The translations under genes and the position numbers were made by a program. The notes under the pieces are model-generated. The model was not told the DNA's origin and did not search any database. It was given only the letters and a program-made list of their open reading frames with translations. DNA of 64,000 bases, taken from assembly GCA_021234155.1 (NCBI GenBank), contig JAJEKV010000053.1, positions 9,807,798 through 9,871,797 on the forward strand, in the 5' to 3' direction. Source of the stretch: Isoetes taiwanensis (lineage: Eukaryota; Streptophyta; Lycopodiopsida; Isoetales; Isoetaceae). Below, piece by piece: positions 22,350 to 33,059 of the stretch; positions within the stretch are counted from its first letter, which is position 1, and every line of letters begins with the position of its first letter.

Positions 22350-24110
22350 CATTAACACAAAAAAGAAAATATAGAAACAAACTTATGACTCGCAAAATTA
22401 CCATTTATGCTACATTGAATGTTTTTCCTTTCAGAGATCAAAATCTGCAAGAAAAGAGCACAACTAGCATATGGCTACGAATAGTAAAAACAAAAGAATG
22501 GCAAATCCTCTAAATTGTGGGATTGAAGGTGTATTGTCACCTGATATCCAAGTAGGAACGCAAACCAACAAACGAAAACGGGGAGAACCATTATGTGAGA
22601 TCTTATATTCCTGCAAATAAGAAATTAGACAACCATCAGCCTATAAAAATACAAATTAAGTGAATCTAAATCAAATAAAAGAATCAACCATCATTCATTT
22701 AAATTGGGATTATGTCTTAATTTTGGGACAAATTTTAGTTTGAAGTTTTTCAGGGAAGTTTAATTTTTTAGTTTTTCGTAATTTTTTTATCTTTTCTTTA
22801 AGAAGAAAAGAAAGAGTAAGTGTGTATAATCCCTTTTCATTTCTTAGGTAGATAAAAGAATAACAAGCAATTGAGTTTCACAAATTGAACATCATACACA
22901 AGAAAAAAAAATATTCCATTTATGTTTCATATAATCACACTGTTTGGCCATGCATTATTCGAACAACATCCATAGCTTGTTATTGAGATTGATGAGCTTT
23001 CTTGCGTGGTCCAAAAAGTCATCCTGGCATACAATAGCATCACGTAGCATTTTCATCAAAGCTACAAAGACCACAGAACTGAGTATAAAGTTTTCAAAAT
23101 TGGCGTGAAAAAAAAGACTCACAATAAAAAAGTTGGTTCGTGAAGAGATGAACTGCAAATAGAAAAAACATCTCTAGGTTAGTACCATATCATTGTTCTC
23201 ACATTATGAACTAGAAGCCATGTTGCCATATCAAACATGGTTTCATTTTCTTCAATAAAACTTCCAATCAGCCATGCCAACGCGGTAAATAAAAGTTATA
23301 ATTGTCTTATATAATTTAAAAGAAGAACTAAAGAAAGGAATGCTTTGCTGAAGCGGGAAATTGTTTGAAAATTGTATGTGTGCTTCCTGCTATCTATTAG
23401 ACAAATATGACAACATTGTAAATGAGTAATAAGCTATCTGTGTTAGCAAAATTCTAAATGGATAAAATATTTTACATTCACTCGACCAGTTTGTATAATG
23501 CAAAAAATATCTTAGTTTACCTTGAAAATGAGCTGAAAACAAGGTCGAAATATGTTCCAAGAATTTAGTTCACCTAAAAACACCCCAAAAAGATTGATTT
23601 AACCCATGCATAACAAGAAAGAATAAAGTTAATTCTGGACTTAAAAACACCCGAAATTTTTTGATTAACTCAAATAATGAGAAAGAACAAAACAAGCCCA
23701 AAACACATGCTAAAACTACACGCTTGGCGTGAATATGGTGGCAGACCATATTAAAAAATGCCAATATGAAAAGTAACTTCTGATTCAAAAAGTAAACCAG
23801 AAAAGCTTTAAAATTGATTGAAAATTCAAATACAAAAACCATATTCTTTGATTGAAAAACCTTAAATTGCTTACCGTAATCAATCGACCTCCAATTTCAA
23901 ATTACTTCAATGTGTAGACCATGATAGATTTGTTCTGGAAGGAATCCTATTTTGCAAGTATCTCACGAGTCAGTATGGCTGCCGAAAATGGAAGCCAAAA
24001 AAAAAAATGGCATAAAGATAAAAAAAAGACCTGGATGCTTATATTTTTTATGTCGGATCTGTAGAATTCTGAGCAGTATCCAAGTATCCAGATAGTTGAA
24101 TCCCTGATGC
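22350..24110. other. AT-rich intergenic, no gene recognised
   Basis: Only short open frames are present. A weak internal repeat around 'aaaaacaccc' and 'gagaaagaa' is visible at 23570-23700. Confidence 0.4.
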
Positions 24111-24122
24111 AGCAGTTTCTGG

Positions 24123-24539
24123 TTGGCTACAGATAAGGGTGTTGCAAAGCTTACAGAGATTCTGGCTATGGCGGAAGATTTGGGCTTTCATATTGGAAGG
24201 AGCTTTAATTTTCTGGGTTCTGGTATTCTGGATCTGATTCAGGATGAAAGGGATGATACTGCTCTAGTCGGATTAAGCTATTTGAGGGCGATTTGCGCGA
24301 GCAAAATGGTCAGGCCCATGGTGGTGCAGATGGGATTTGTTCTTCCTCTTGTCCACATACTCAGTTTTGGGAGCAGGGAATGTATAGAAATTGCAGTTTC
24401 CATATTAGAGCTATTGTGTTCTAGTGCAGAAGGGAGAGCTGCCCTTCAAGAACAGGCCTGTACCATTCCTTCGTTGGTGGGAGTTTTGAGAAGGGTTGCT
24501 GATAAATCTACCCATCATGCCATGTCTGTTTCGTGGTAA
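24123..24539 (+). pseudogene. ARM-repeat segment of a plant U-box E3 ligase
   Basis: The frame of about 138 residues encodes armadillo-type helices: GVAKLTEILAMAEDLG, DLIQDERDDTALVGLSYLRA, VVQMGFVLPLVHILSFGSRE, IAVSILELLCSSAEGRAALQ, then LVGVLRRVADKSTHHAMSV. This matches the C-terminal ARM region of plant U-box (PUB) proteins. The frame starts at a non-ATG codon and the first ATG is at 24169. It stops right after HAMSVSW, where family members continue. With the U-box piece at 17.8-18.1 kb, this suggests either one gene stretched by insertions and now broken, or two independent fragments. It could be a 3' exon missing its end. Confidence 0.75.
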
Positions 24540-25714
24540 CAGAAAAAGGACCTCGTCCCGGTTCCACAGCGATCAGCGACCCTAAAAGTGAGATTTCTTC
24601 AGACGGATTTAAGAAATGGGCAGATCAAAAAAAAAAAGAGCTGACCTTTGCCGGATTAGTAAGATACAGAGATGGAACGGAACCTTGAGTTGATAGAAGA
24701 GCAGCCTAGTGAAAAAATTGCATCAAGAATAGATGCTGAAATGGGCATCAGAGGATCTGGAATCACAAGTAAGGTGCGCCTCCCCATCCAATCATGATTC
24801 CAAGGAGCATTATTGTTTGTTATTGGCACAAAAAAATCAGGCTTAAAAAGGCAGCGTGAAGGATCACAAAAAAGGAAGAATCCAGGCGTCGAATTTGGGA
24901 AGCCAAATCATGACACCATTTGAGTGGAGGTCGAACTAGATTACCTGAATCGGATGCAGTTTGCAATATCTGAATCATCTGCCATTATGTAGTATCTGGA
25001 GTGCCAATAGTTGCAGATAGAAATCAGGTAGAAGAGGAGAGAACCAACAGCCTTGTAACTGGATCTAAACAGCCCGATTTTGAGAAAATCCGTCATATCT
25101 AATTGCTGGTAAGTGAGTATGCCTGATTGCTCCATGTCCGCCCCCTGTGCAGGTCCGCTGCTGTGTTTTTTCCTTTCTAATTTCTTCTATTCCCATTTCT
25201 ACTATACCCAAAACTATAAGTTCTTGCACGCTCAATCCTCTTAAAAGCCCAAGCTCAAATCTTTACGCTCCTGTGTGTAACCTTGAGTCCAGAAATTCTT
25301 GCTTTAGTCTTTAAGGGATTAGATAATTCCGTAGGACTTGATTGTTTAACAATGTAATTGGACTTATTTTTCATATGAACATGAAGCGTGATCCATTGTT
25401 TCAATTGTTTCAGATGCTAGATGCTAAATTTGCAATTTCCTCAAGCCAAGATGGAATCCAAAACACGCTAGGCGTGATTTGCAAAAGAGTGAATCCTAAA
25501 TCATGTTGAGCCTTCATTATTTTAAAGGAATGGTTTGCATTATTTTCATGTGAAATGTGCACCTTGGCAAGAAGAAACCATAGAGGTAAAATTTCCTAGC
25601 AATAAAACTTCCTGCTTAGAACTCATAATTAAGTATGAGGTATCTTATATCTTATATGAGCTATATTTTCTATAAAATATCCTTCACTTCAACTCTATAC
25701 AATATTATTATGTT
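24540..25714. other. Intergenic with one possible small exon
   Basis: At 24672-24773 the frame MERNLELIEEQPSEKIASRI continues to a possible GTGCGC donor. This is too little for a call. The rest shows no gene. Confidence 0.3.
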
Positions 25715-25734
25715 CACAACAAGAAAAGGGTCAT

Positions 25735-25965
25735 TTAGCGACGTCTGAGCGATGTCTGACGGCGTCGCGCAGACGTCGTTGCAGACACGTCGCATGCGGC
25801 GTCTGACGTTTGCGTAAAAGCCACGTGTATACGTCGCATGCGACGTGACACGTGGAATATACACGTGGAATATACACGTGGAAAATTCGAAAATCCGCGT
25901 ATAGAAAAGTCACGTGGCAAAAAAAAGCCACGTGGATACGTCGCATGCGACGTGAAGGGGAAAAA
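25735..25965. repeat. Left subterminal palindrome cluster
   Basis: Within about 230 bp there are three copies of, or near matches to, ACGTCGCATGCGACGT (near 25788, 25832 and 25938), plus several GACGTC and CACGTGG boxes. The phrases 'cacgtggaatatacacgtgg' and 'aagccacgtg' repeat. This is the expected place for transposase binding in a CACTA element. Confidence 0.7.
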
Positions 25966-26004
25966 AATAAAAATAATAAAAAATATATTTATATAAAAAA
26001 TATA

Positions 26005-26145
26005 AATATAAAAATATTTTTAAATAATCACAAAAGTGTTTTTATATTCATATTTTCAAATAGTCACAAAATTATTTTTATATTTATATTTTTAAATAAT
26101 CACAAAAGTGAATTGTATTTATATTTTTAAATAATCACAAAAGAC
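26005..26145. repeat. AT-rich tandem repeat near the left CACTA end
   Basis: Three to four diverged copies of a unit of about 42 bp containing 'ttttaaataatcacaaaag' occur in a row. It is non-coding. Confidence 0.7.
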
Positions 26146-26169
26146 TCGTTAAGAGGAGTATCCACCCTT

Positions 26170-28312
26170 TTAGCCTAGAGCTAATCTCTCTCAGATTCAG
26201 TGGAGTAGTCATCCGAGTACGTAGTTAGCTGACGCCTCGGACCGTCAGCCGCACGGTTGCGATTGGATGGCTCTCCAGCAATGTTTGCAGATCCCTCGCC
26301 GCCCCCGAGCCCCATGTCATGCTCTAGACCTTCATTCATATCCGCCACTGCTTCCTATAAAAACCAAAAGAATATGGCGTTAATATAGTTCATAGAATTA
26401 TAATAATTTTCTACAACGCACCCCCCGCATTCCCGCCGGGTGGGAGAGTTCCCTCGTCGATAACTGTTGATACAGATAAAACAAAATTTCCACGTTAAAG
26501 TGGCTACTTGTACGTCTTTGCTGTTAGGGGCAAACCCGTATAGATGTTCATATGACAATATAACGAGTATTAGCTAGTGACATTTAAAGTTCTTATTAAA
26601 ATTAATGTGAACTAATATAGCTCTTACGAATCTATAGAAAAACCCTTTGCGACTGCCGGAGCCCAAATGAGACGCTTTAAGCTCACTTTTAGTTGCTTTG
26701 TTTGGTCCGAGCTCTATGTTTGTTTTCTCGGATCCTTTGCACGTTCGAATGCAATCTGATTGCAAGGCACACAACATTATCCAAGTTAAAGTGAACGAAT
26801 GACAAAAAAAATAAGAAATACCTTGATATCTTCCTTGTGGAGATTAAGTGGTTTAGGGACTTTTGACCAATCGCCTCCTTCTTTTTTTTCTTAAGTCCGC
26901 TTCGGTTCCTTGACCACATGGTGCCTTTGACATAAATCGATAGATCAACGCAATATCAAAATAATAAAAACAAGACTATGACTAGGTCATGTACCTCCTT
27001 TTTCGTATAAGCTCGCCCATCATCATCGAAGTGAGCTTCTTCCAGGTCGCGCCTTTGCTTTTTCTATCTCTCGGAAACTCTGTTTCATTTTATTTTTACG
27101 CTCTCTATTTTCGCGTTGGTCATAAGCGCCGCCACTCCCCTATACCGGGGAGGCCATAAACGAGAGATATTATTTGTGATTTGCGTCCCTCGGTGTAGTA
27201 TAAAGACACTTCCCTCATCATCCTTCTTAGGAAGAGCGTCCCCGAAGCATAAATGGTGGGTATATAAAAGCGTGTTTATGTCTACCGTCAATATACATAT
27301 CCCGTCCCCGATTAAGAACCTTTTGAGCACTTTACAATGTATTCTAAGTGAAGAGAATGAACAAAACAATAAATTTAGATGACAAAGTACTAATATTTAA
27401 GGTTGATATCTTAAATAATATGTTCACATAACTTACATCAAAAAATTATTATTAATATGATAGTCGGGTATATTCGGGGCCAAATCACCCGCTGTCTAAA
27501 ACAAAGCGAAATGGACGCTCTTCTTCAGTGACACGTGGACATCATCGGGATCCTTCCCTCTCCAAGTCGCGAAATTTATTATGTTCTTCGGATCCCGAAC
27601 CCTGTGATGATCGTCGCGATCTTGAACGTTGTGAGTCTGTTGCTCCACTACTTCTTGACCTGGGAAGTAATGAGAGAATGAGCATCTTTAACATGCTGCA
27701 ACCAAAGAAATGTTTGGTACGTAGTGGATATATATTTACCTGTTGAAATCTTCCTCCAAGTTCCTCGCATTAGAAAAATCTACTCCCGTCTCTTGCCTAG
27801 AACGGGAGTCCATACTACGTCTAGCGTTCTCAATATTCTCGCGAGAACGTGGAGGCCAATAATCAACACTATGTCGTTGGGGAATAGGAGGGGAGGCTGC
27901 CTAACAGGCGTTGGTGTCAAAGAGGCAAAATATGCTGCAATTTGGTCTCTCTCGGCGGGAGACATGTTTGCGAGGAAGGCGGGGAGCGGCGGAGGAGCTG
28001 CAGAAGCACAAATATCATGCAAAAAACAATTCATTTATTTATTATTTTTATAAAAAGCTATCTTAATACCCAAACCTGCTGGTGTAGTGACAGGTGGAGG
28101 TTGGCGTCTTGGAACATCAGCACGATTGCCCCTACCTCGTGGAGTCCTCCTCCTATTTTCTCTAAACTCATCCCTTTGCTCTACACAACAAATTAAAACT
28201 CCATGCATAAACTCACATACCTAATTAGAGGGTAAAGCGTATAATAAAAACTATATAAATACTTACCTTCGTCTTCGTCATTCTCCGTACGATTGCGATT
28301 ACCTCTATTCAT
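26170..28312 (-). pseudogene. CACTA transposase-like (Ptta/En/Spm type) gene, degraded
   Basis: The minus-strand start at 28312 reads MNRGNRNRTENDEDE in exon 28267-28312. After an intron, exon 28076-28180 gives EFRENRRRTPRGRGN and RQPPPVTTPAG. Exon 27740-27997 follows with PPPLPAFLANMSPAERDQIA and, after a frameshift, RSRENIENARRSMDSRSRQ. Downstream are Ser/Arg-rich text (near 27640-27530), a block near 26880-26820, FERAKDPRKQT and SELKASHLGSGSRKG (26770-26640), and an acidic/Gly-rich tail ending near 26170. A basic N-terminus, Pro-rich linker and SH-rich late motif resemble plant transposases of the Ptta/En/Spm group. Several frame breaks make it inactive. Assignment by layout and position is tentative. 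Confidence 0.45.
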
Positions 28313-28476
28313 CGCCGAGAAAAAGAGCACACCTAGATCAAAAGAAATTGTGAGAGAAACATTTGATAACCATGAATGATATTGGTTGCAATAATAGAAT
28401 GATACTTACAAACCATACAGATGAAAAATAGTATTTTCATGGTTCGAAAAATGCCACTAATGAGCCCCGGCAGACT

Positions 28477-28595
28477 TACTGCGATCTTTGACCGCCTTGG
28501 ACCGGGGCGGAGGGGAGACGATAACGCCATGAATATTGCATCAGCAGAAAGAGGGCCACAATGAGAAAAACCGCTAAGAATTGAGCCTCCGCCAT
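28477..28595 (-). CDS. Small ORF or 5' exon with one membrane segment
   Basis: The ATG at 28595 (tcATGGCGG) opens a 39-residue frame, MAEAQFLAVFLIVALFLLMQ followed by a basic, Pro/Gly-rich end. The hydrophobic stretch of about 15 residues would be a membrane anchor or signal peptide. A consensus donor GTAAGT follows 28480, so it may be a first exon that skips to a downstream exon of the transposase-like gene. No homologue is known to me. Confidence 0.3.
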
Positions 28596-28739
28596 GACTA
28601 TATATATTAATTTGAACATAACGAGAATTAGCGAGAGAAAAGCTTTGAACAAGTGTCCTTGAATAAATACCTAAATTTATATTCTTATCTTCTTATTTAT
28701 ATTAGAAAAGTATCTCGTATATATGTATGGGGTGCATAT

Positions 28740-29040
28740 CGAACTCTAGGTTGCCATATTATCAGGCCATGTATCATGTCATACAATCAACCCTAAATTA
28801 TCCCATTGGCATTTTTTAGTGCCACATCATGAAACCCTACGTTGCGTGTGGCACATCATCAAACCCTAGGTTGTGTCACGTCGCGACTTCCTATTGCCAC
28901 ATCATAGTAAGTGCCATGTCATCAAACCCTAGCTTGCGTGTGCCACATCATCAAACCCTATATTGTGCCACATGGCATTTACAATCTAGGGTTTGATGAT
29001 GTAGCACACAAAACCTAGGGTTTGACGTCTGTAGCGACAC
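28740..29040. repeat. Repeats with AAACCCTA motifs, partly inverted
   Basis: A degenerate unit of about 40 bp, 'cacatcatcaaaccctag' with variants, repeats four to five times from 28840. It is followed by inverted copies (ctagggtttgatgatg) at 28985-29025. The AAACCCTA core equals the plant telo-box, but copies are interspersed, not a telomeric run. Confidence 0.7.
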
Positions 29041-29186
29041 TTTATCTACAAGTTATGATTAATAATTTATTTACCATTAATAATAATTTTTTTGATTAAT
29101 AAATTACTTTTTTTCATTAGTAATTTTGAATAAAAAACATTTATTGGTTGCAACAAGCCTCAAATAGGAAGACAAAATTATATTAA

Positions 29187-30716
29187 TCACTTCTTGCAAG
29201 CATTTAACAGTAGCTTAGCCATCTCAAGTGGATCACCACACTTCATATGTCGTCTCTCTCTCACAACTATATCAGAAGAAAGCCCTGCTGTTTTGAACAC
29301 ATCGACGACGCGAGCAATAGATGGGCGATCCATGTGCACCAGCTCTCTATCCATCATCATTTGGACCTTCATATGTTGGATGATGTCCAATGTGCTAGAG
29401 TATCGGTTCGGTTGGGTTTATCTCAACACACAACCCCATAAAGCGCATTGTGCGGACAAAATCAAGGAGCATCTAAAAATGTAGCCCGGGGAATATATGT
29501 CAGATATCTCATGCCCCCATGATGCTTGGTCATCTGATGATGATGTAAAAACTCTCTTCTCCCACCAAGGATATCGCACCGTTCCATCTTGTAGTGTATA
29601 ACGGCTCTTCAATTTGGGCATTCGCTCCTTGCAAAAAAAACGGAGGGTCGTGTCCCAATCACCAATAGCCACCCACACATTTGTAAGGGAGTCATCAAAA
29701 TGGAGTTTGACCCTTTTGCAATTGAGCTTTGTGTGTGTCCAACCTGGAGCGTGGATGGCATAGACTCCTTCTGCAAGAGCGAGAGCTATTTCTGGGACGT
29801 ACTTATACACGAGTCTCATTTTGGCTTTCCACTCCGCACTTATCTTCATATCAGCCCTTCTTGGAGCACTATGCATTGCATTTGACCATCTCCTATAAGA
29901 AGAGAATTGGCTCGGAAGATGGTCAAGTAATTCTGCAAAGGTTCCTCCATTCATGAATGGCAAGACTACCATTGGTCCCTGTGGCTCATCTCCACAAAAG
30001 ACCTCAGGGGCAAGTCCAAGGGGTGTGGCCAATGCTGGACTTGGGCTCTTGAAACGGATATACTTGTCAGCCAACAACCATGATGCAGCTCTATCTTGGC
30101 CTCTCCACACAATGCCAGTATAATAGTCATCTTGATTAAAGTACAGGGTTCCCAAGATCTGGATTTGGTATATCTGGCAGTCTTGTTTACTACCAATGCA
30201 CTTTAGAACGTTTACAGCATCCACAGGAATGCTGTCAATAAATGCAGCACATTTATCGTGAGCATGTAATGATAATCTAGCCCCTGCACCAATAGAGCTC
30301 CCACCATGGATAAGACTATCTAACTCCTTCACCTGTTCATCATTGAGACTGCTACTGGCCATCTTGTGATCTTTGCGTCGGACCTTTGCACTTCGCCATG
30401 AATTAGCCCATCGTCCCACATATGCCTCAGCATAGGGGCTCATAAGTGGCACTTTATACTTAAGTAGCATCCTCAATTCTGGCTCAGGATTGCAAACCCA
30501 AGACTTTAAGTTCTTTCTCATCATATCTTCCAACTCAGACTCATGCTCTGGCCACCTCCCACATAATTCAGACCGACATTCTTTCTCAACTGATGCTACA
30601 AAACGGTTAATTCGATCATCAGTTTGCATATGTCGTTCCGGGTCGGTCTGTGCGCATATTTGATTGATGGAGATGCGCCTAATTTCACTAAGCATCTCTG
30701 CCCTTACTGAGGCCAT
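29187..30716 (-). CDS. Protein-kinase-like (probably pseudokinase) gene
   Basis: From the ATG at 30716 (MASVRAEML) a single open frame runs to 29418. The N-terminal about 130 residues are charged and unfamiliar, including EKECRSELCGRWPEHESELE. From about residue 250 it resembles a protein kinase: VVLPFMNGGTFAELLDHLP (hinge and helix D), EIALALAEGVYAIHAPGWTH and TKLNCKRVKLHFDD (catalytic-loop position, where HRDLKxxN is expected), VWVAIGDWDTTLRF (DFG position) and HEISDIYSPG (helix F). The catalytic Asp of HRD is absent (TH-TKL) and DFG reads GDWD, so catalysis is doubtful. A last segment at 29390-29187 (ELVHMDRPSIARVVDVFKTA) in another frame looks like the C-lobe end, so there is a frameshift or unseen intron. 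It lies inside the CACTA-like element. Confidence 0.6.
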
Positions 30717-31360
30717 TTTTATGCCTACAAACAAAACAAAATAATGAATACAAAAGCCAAGCATGCACAAAGTAAATGCAACATAATACGACAATATCAA
30801 ACATGTATGCAGACCATATAATCATTACTTATAACACGCCCTATGGCGACTAATACCTTATCCGATCCCCCCCAAAAAGTAAGAAAAAAAAAGAAGAAGA
30901 AACAAGAAAAACTAAATAGGTTAGATTAGGGTATTCAGACCCACGGTCAATTTACATTCGTATTACTAGTTAATTAGTTAGTAGATAGTCCCGAAATTTA
31001 GTTAACTTTTTTAACCAAAAACACTACCTAAACTTATCTTCGCACCTTGTTCGGATTAGTTAGCAAAATTAACTAAAAATTAACTAAATTAGAAATTAGC
31101 ACTATAGAGGTCACTTTAAGTTTAGTTAATTGTACATATAATTTTTTATGCCTTTGGCTAACTTAACTAGACATGTTCGAAATAATTTAGTTAATTAGTT
31201 AAGTTATTTTTTTTTACCAAAGCTTTTAGTGCGAATTAGTACTACATTAAGTTAGCCTAACCTATTTTTTTTTTAACTAGCACGGGTGTGAAGGGAATCA
31301 TCCAGTTACTGTTAACTTAACCTAGCCCTAGCTACCTCTAGCTAAAACTGACAATAAACG

Positions 31361-31746
31361 TGAACTAAGGCCCGAACACCTGGTCCTCCCCACTCGCGGT
31401 GGAGCCGACCATGTCCTTGCCATAGCCACATCTACCTAAGAATGAGAAGAAAAGTGGACTTGGACCCGGACACCTAGTCCTCTCCACGCAAGGTGGAGCC
31501 GACCGTGCCCTTGAACAAGCCACTACAATTTTATTTTAAACCTAAAAAATAACAAGTGGAACTGGAAGTGGACTTGAACCCGAGTACGTGGTCCTCTCCA
31601 CTCTAGGTGGAGCCGACCGTGCCCTTGAACAAGCCACTCATTAACCTAGGAAACATTTATGATTGTAGTGAAAGTGGACTTCGAACCCGGGTACATGGTC
31701 CTCCCCACTCTAGGTGGAGCCGACCCGTGCCCTTGAACAAGCCACT
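31361..31746 (-). repeat. Four tandem tRNA-like modules
   Basis: Four copies of about 73 bp lie at 31361-31430, 31452-31524, 31566-31638 and 31671-31746, with unrelated spacers. On the minus strand each starts GTGGCTTGTTCAAGGGCA (A-box-like), contains GGTCGGCTCCACC and ends GGGTTCAAGTCCAC (B-box); copy 1 is most diverged. The full cloverleaf does not form, so these look like SINE heads or tRNA relics. Alternatively they are simply an internal repeat of the transposon. Confidence 0.6.
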
Positions 31747-31884
31747 CCATCAATTTTTTTAACCTACTTAAAACTATAAAAATAAAATGCAAGTGCGATC
31801 AACTACTTACCAAAAGAAGGACGCGTGTACAAGATCTTGTCGGGTCCAAATCGTAATAGAAAGCTGCAACAGAAGTAACAAAGC

Positions 31885-32645
31885 ATTAGAAGAATAAGAA
31901 CAAAGAAGAAAAAGATCGAAGAAGAAAGAAAGGAAAAAAAGGGAGGGGATAGAATAAGGATAGAATAGAGAAGAAATAAGAGAAGAAACAAGAAAGAATG
32001 AAGAAAAATAAGAGGAAATAAGAGAAGGGAAGGGAATAGAATGGAAGGAAGAAATAAGGGAAGGGAAAGAAAAGGATTGAATGGAAAGTGAGGAAGAAAT
32101 GTGAAGAATAAGAAACAAATGAAGAATGAAGAAATTAAATTAAAAAGAATGAAGAATAAGAAATGAAAAAAAATGAAGAATAAGGAAGGGAAGAGAAGAA
32201 AGAAATGAGGGAAGGGAGGGGAAAGAATGAAGAATGAGAAAGCATGAGAAAGAATGGAAATGAGAAAGAAATGAGAAAGCATGAGAAAGAAATGAGAAAG
32301 CATGAGAAAGAAATGAGAAAGCAAGAAATGAGAAAGAATGAGGAAGAATGAGAAAGAGTGAGGAATAAAGAATGAGAAAGCATGAGGAAGAAAGAAATGA
32401 GAAAAAGAATGAGGAAGAAAAAAAGAATGAGAAAGAAATGAGGAAAGAAGAAATATGGGAAGAAAGAATGAGGAAAGAATGAAGCATGGAAGAAGGAGGA
32501 AGAAATGAAGCATGAGGAAGAATGAGGAAGAAATAAAGCATGAGGAAGAAAGAAGGAGGAAGAATGAATGAGGCATGGAAGAATGGGAAGAAAAAAAATC
32601 AAGAACAAAGAAGAAGAGGAAGGAAAGGAACCAAAAAAAGAGGAA
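31885..32645. repeat. Polypurine tract, about 750 bp
   Basis: The plus strand is almost purely A and G with occasional T and C: repeated 'gaagaatgagaaa', 'gaaatgagaaagcatgagaa' and 'gaggaagaa'. The minus strand reads as long Ser/Phe/Leu-rich open frames that are artefacts of composition. Such tracts can form triplex or slipped structures. Confidence 0.9.
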
Positions 32646-32819
32646 GGTTGGGCATGCACCATTCAATCCAAAAAACCTATTCAATCTAAAAAACATGATA
32701 TACTAACCTTAGAATAGTTGCTTGCAGGTAGATCAGGGTAGTAGCGCCGCGGATCGCCCAAGAACCTCGAAGAAGTAGGGCAAAAAGAAGTTTCGGAAAA
32801 GCCGGCCGCCCGCGGGTTC

Positions 32820-32950
32820 AAAAAATCACAGAGCGTCGCATGCGACGTCACCTCGCATGCGACGTTATTTCAAATCCGTATAAATACGTATAAATACGGT
32901 CTTACGTCGCATGCGATGTCTCCGCGACGTATTTTGTTATAGCGACGTTA
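32820..32950. repeat. Right subterminal palindrome cluster
   Basis: Three copies of the CGTCGCATGCGACG palindrome or variants (near 32835, 32855 and 32905) and CGCGACGTA mirror the left cluster. 'ccgtataaatacgtataaat' is tandemly doubled between them. Confidence 0.7.
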
Positions 32951-33059
32951 TTTTTTTTGCATCTTTTTTTAATGTGATGCTCATTAAAGTTTGTCCCTAG
33001 GCTTATTTGAACAGTCCTGAGGCATGCATGCAGTCAATCACATTCCGGATTCTATTACT

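Larger units (their letters stand above)
25715..32976. mobile_element. CACTA-like DNA transposon, degenerate ends
   Basis: The left end begins CACAACAAGAAAAGGG, close to the CACTACAAGAAAA end of plant CACTA (En/Spm) transposons, and continues into AGCGACGTC. The right end, read inward on the minus strand, begins CACATTAAAAAAAG and reaches AACGTCGC. Both ends carry copies of the palindrome ACGTCGCATGCGACGT or close variants, the expected layout of subterminal transposase-binding repeats. No matching 3-bp target duplication is visible (gtt against atg), so the exact edges are uncertain. Inside are a minus-strand transposase-like gene, a kinase-like gene, tRNA-like modules and a polypurine tract. 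Confidence 0.65.

Noticed and set aside
28840-29030. Interstitial telomere array
   Set aside because: AAACCCTA occurs once per degenerate unit of about 40 bp, not as a tandem heptamer run.
31361-31746. CRISPR-like array (repeats with unrelated spacers)
   Set aside because: Only four diverged repeats of about 73 bp with tRNA-like boxes, uneven spacers and a eukaryotic setting.
31803-32696. A 297-residue minus-strand frame rich in Ser, Phe and Leu
   Set aside because: It is the translation of a polypurine/polypyrimidine tract and contains no domain.
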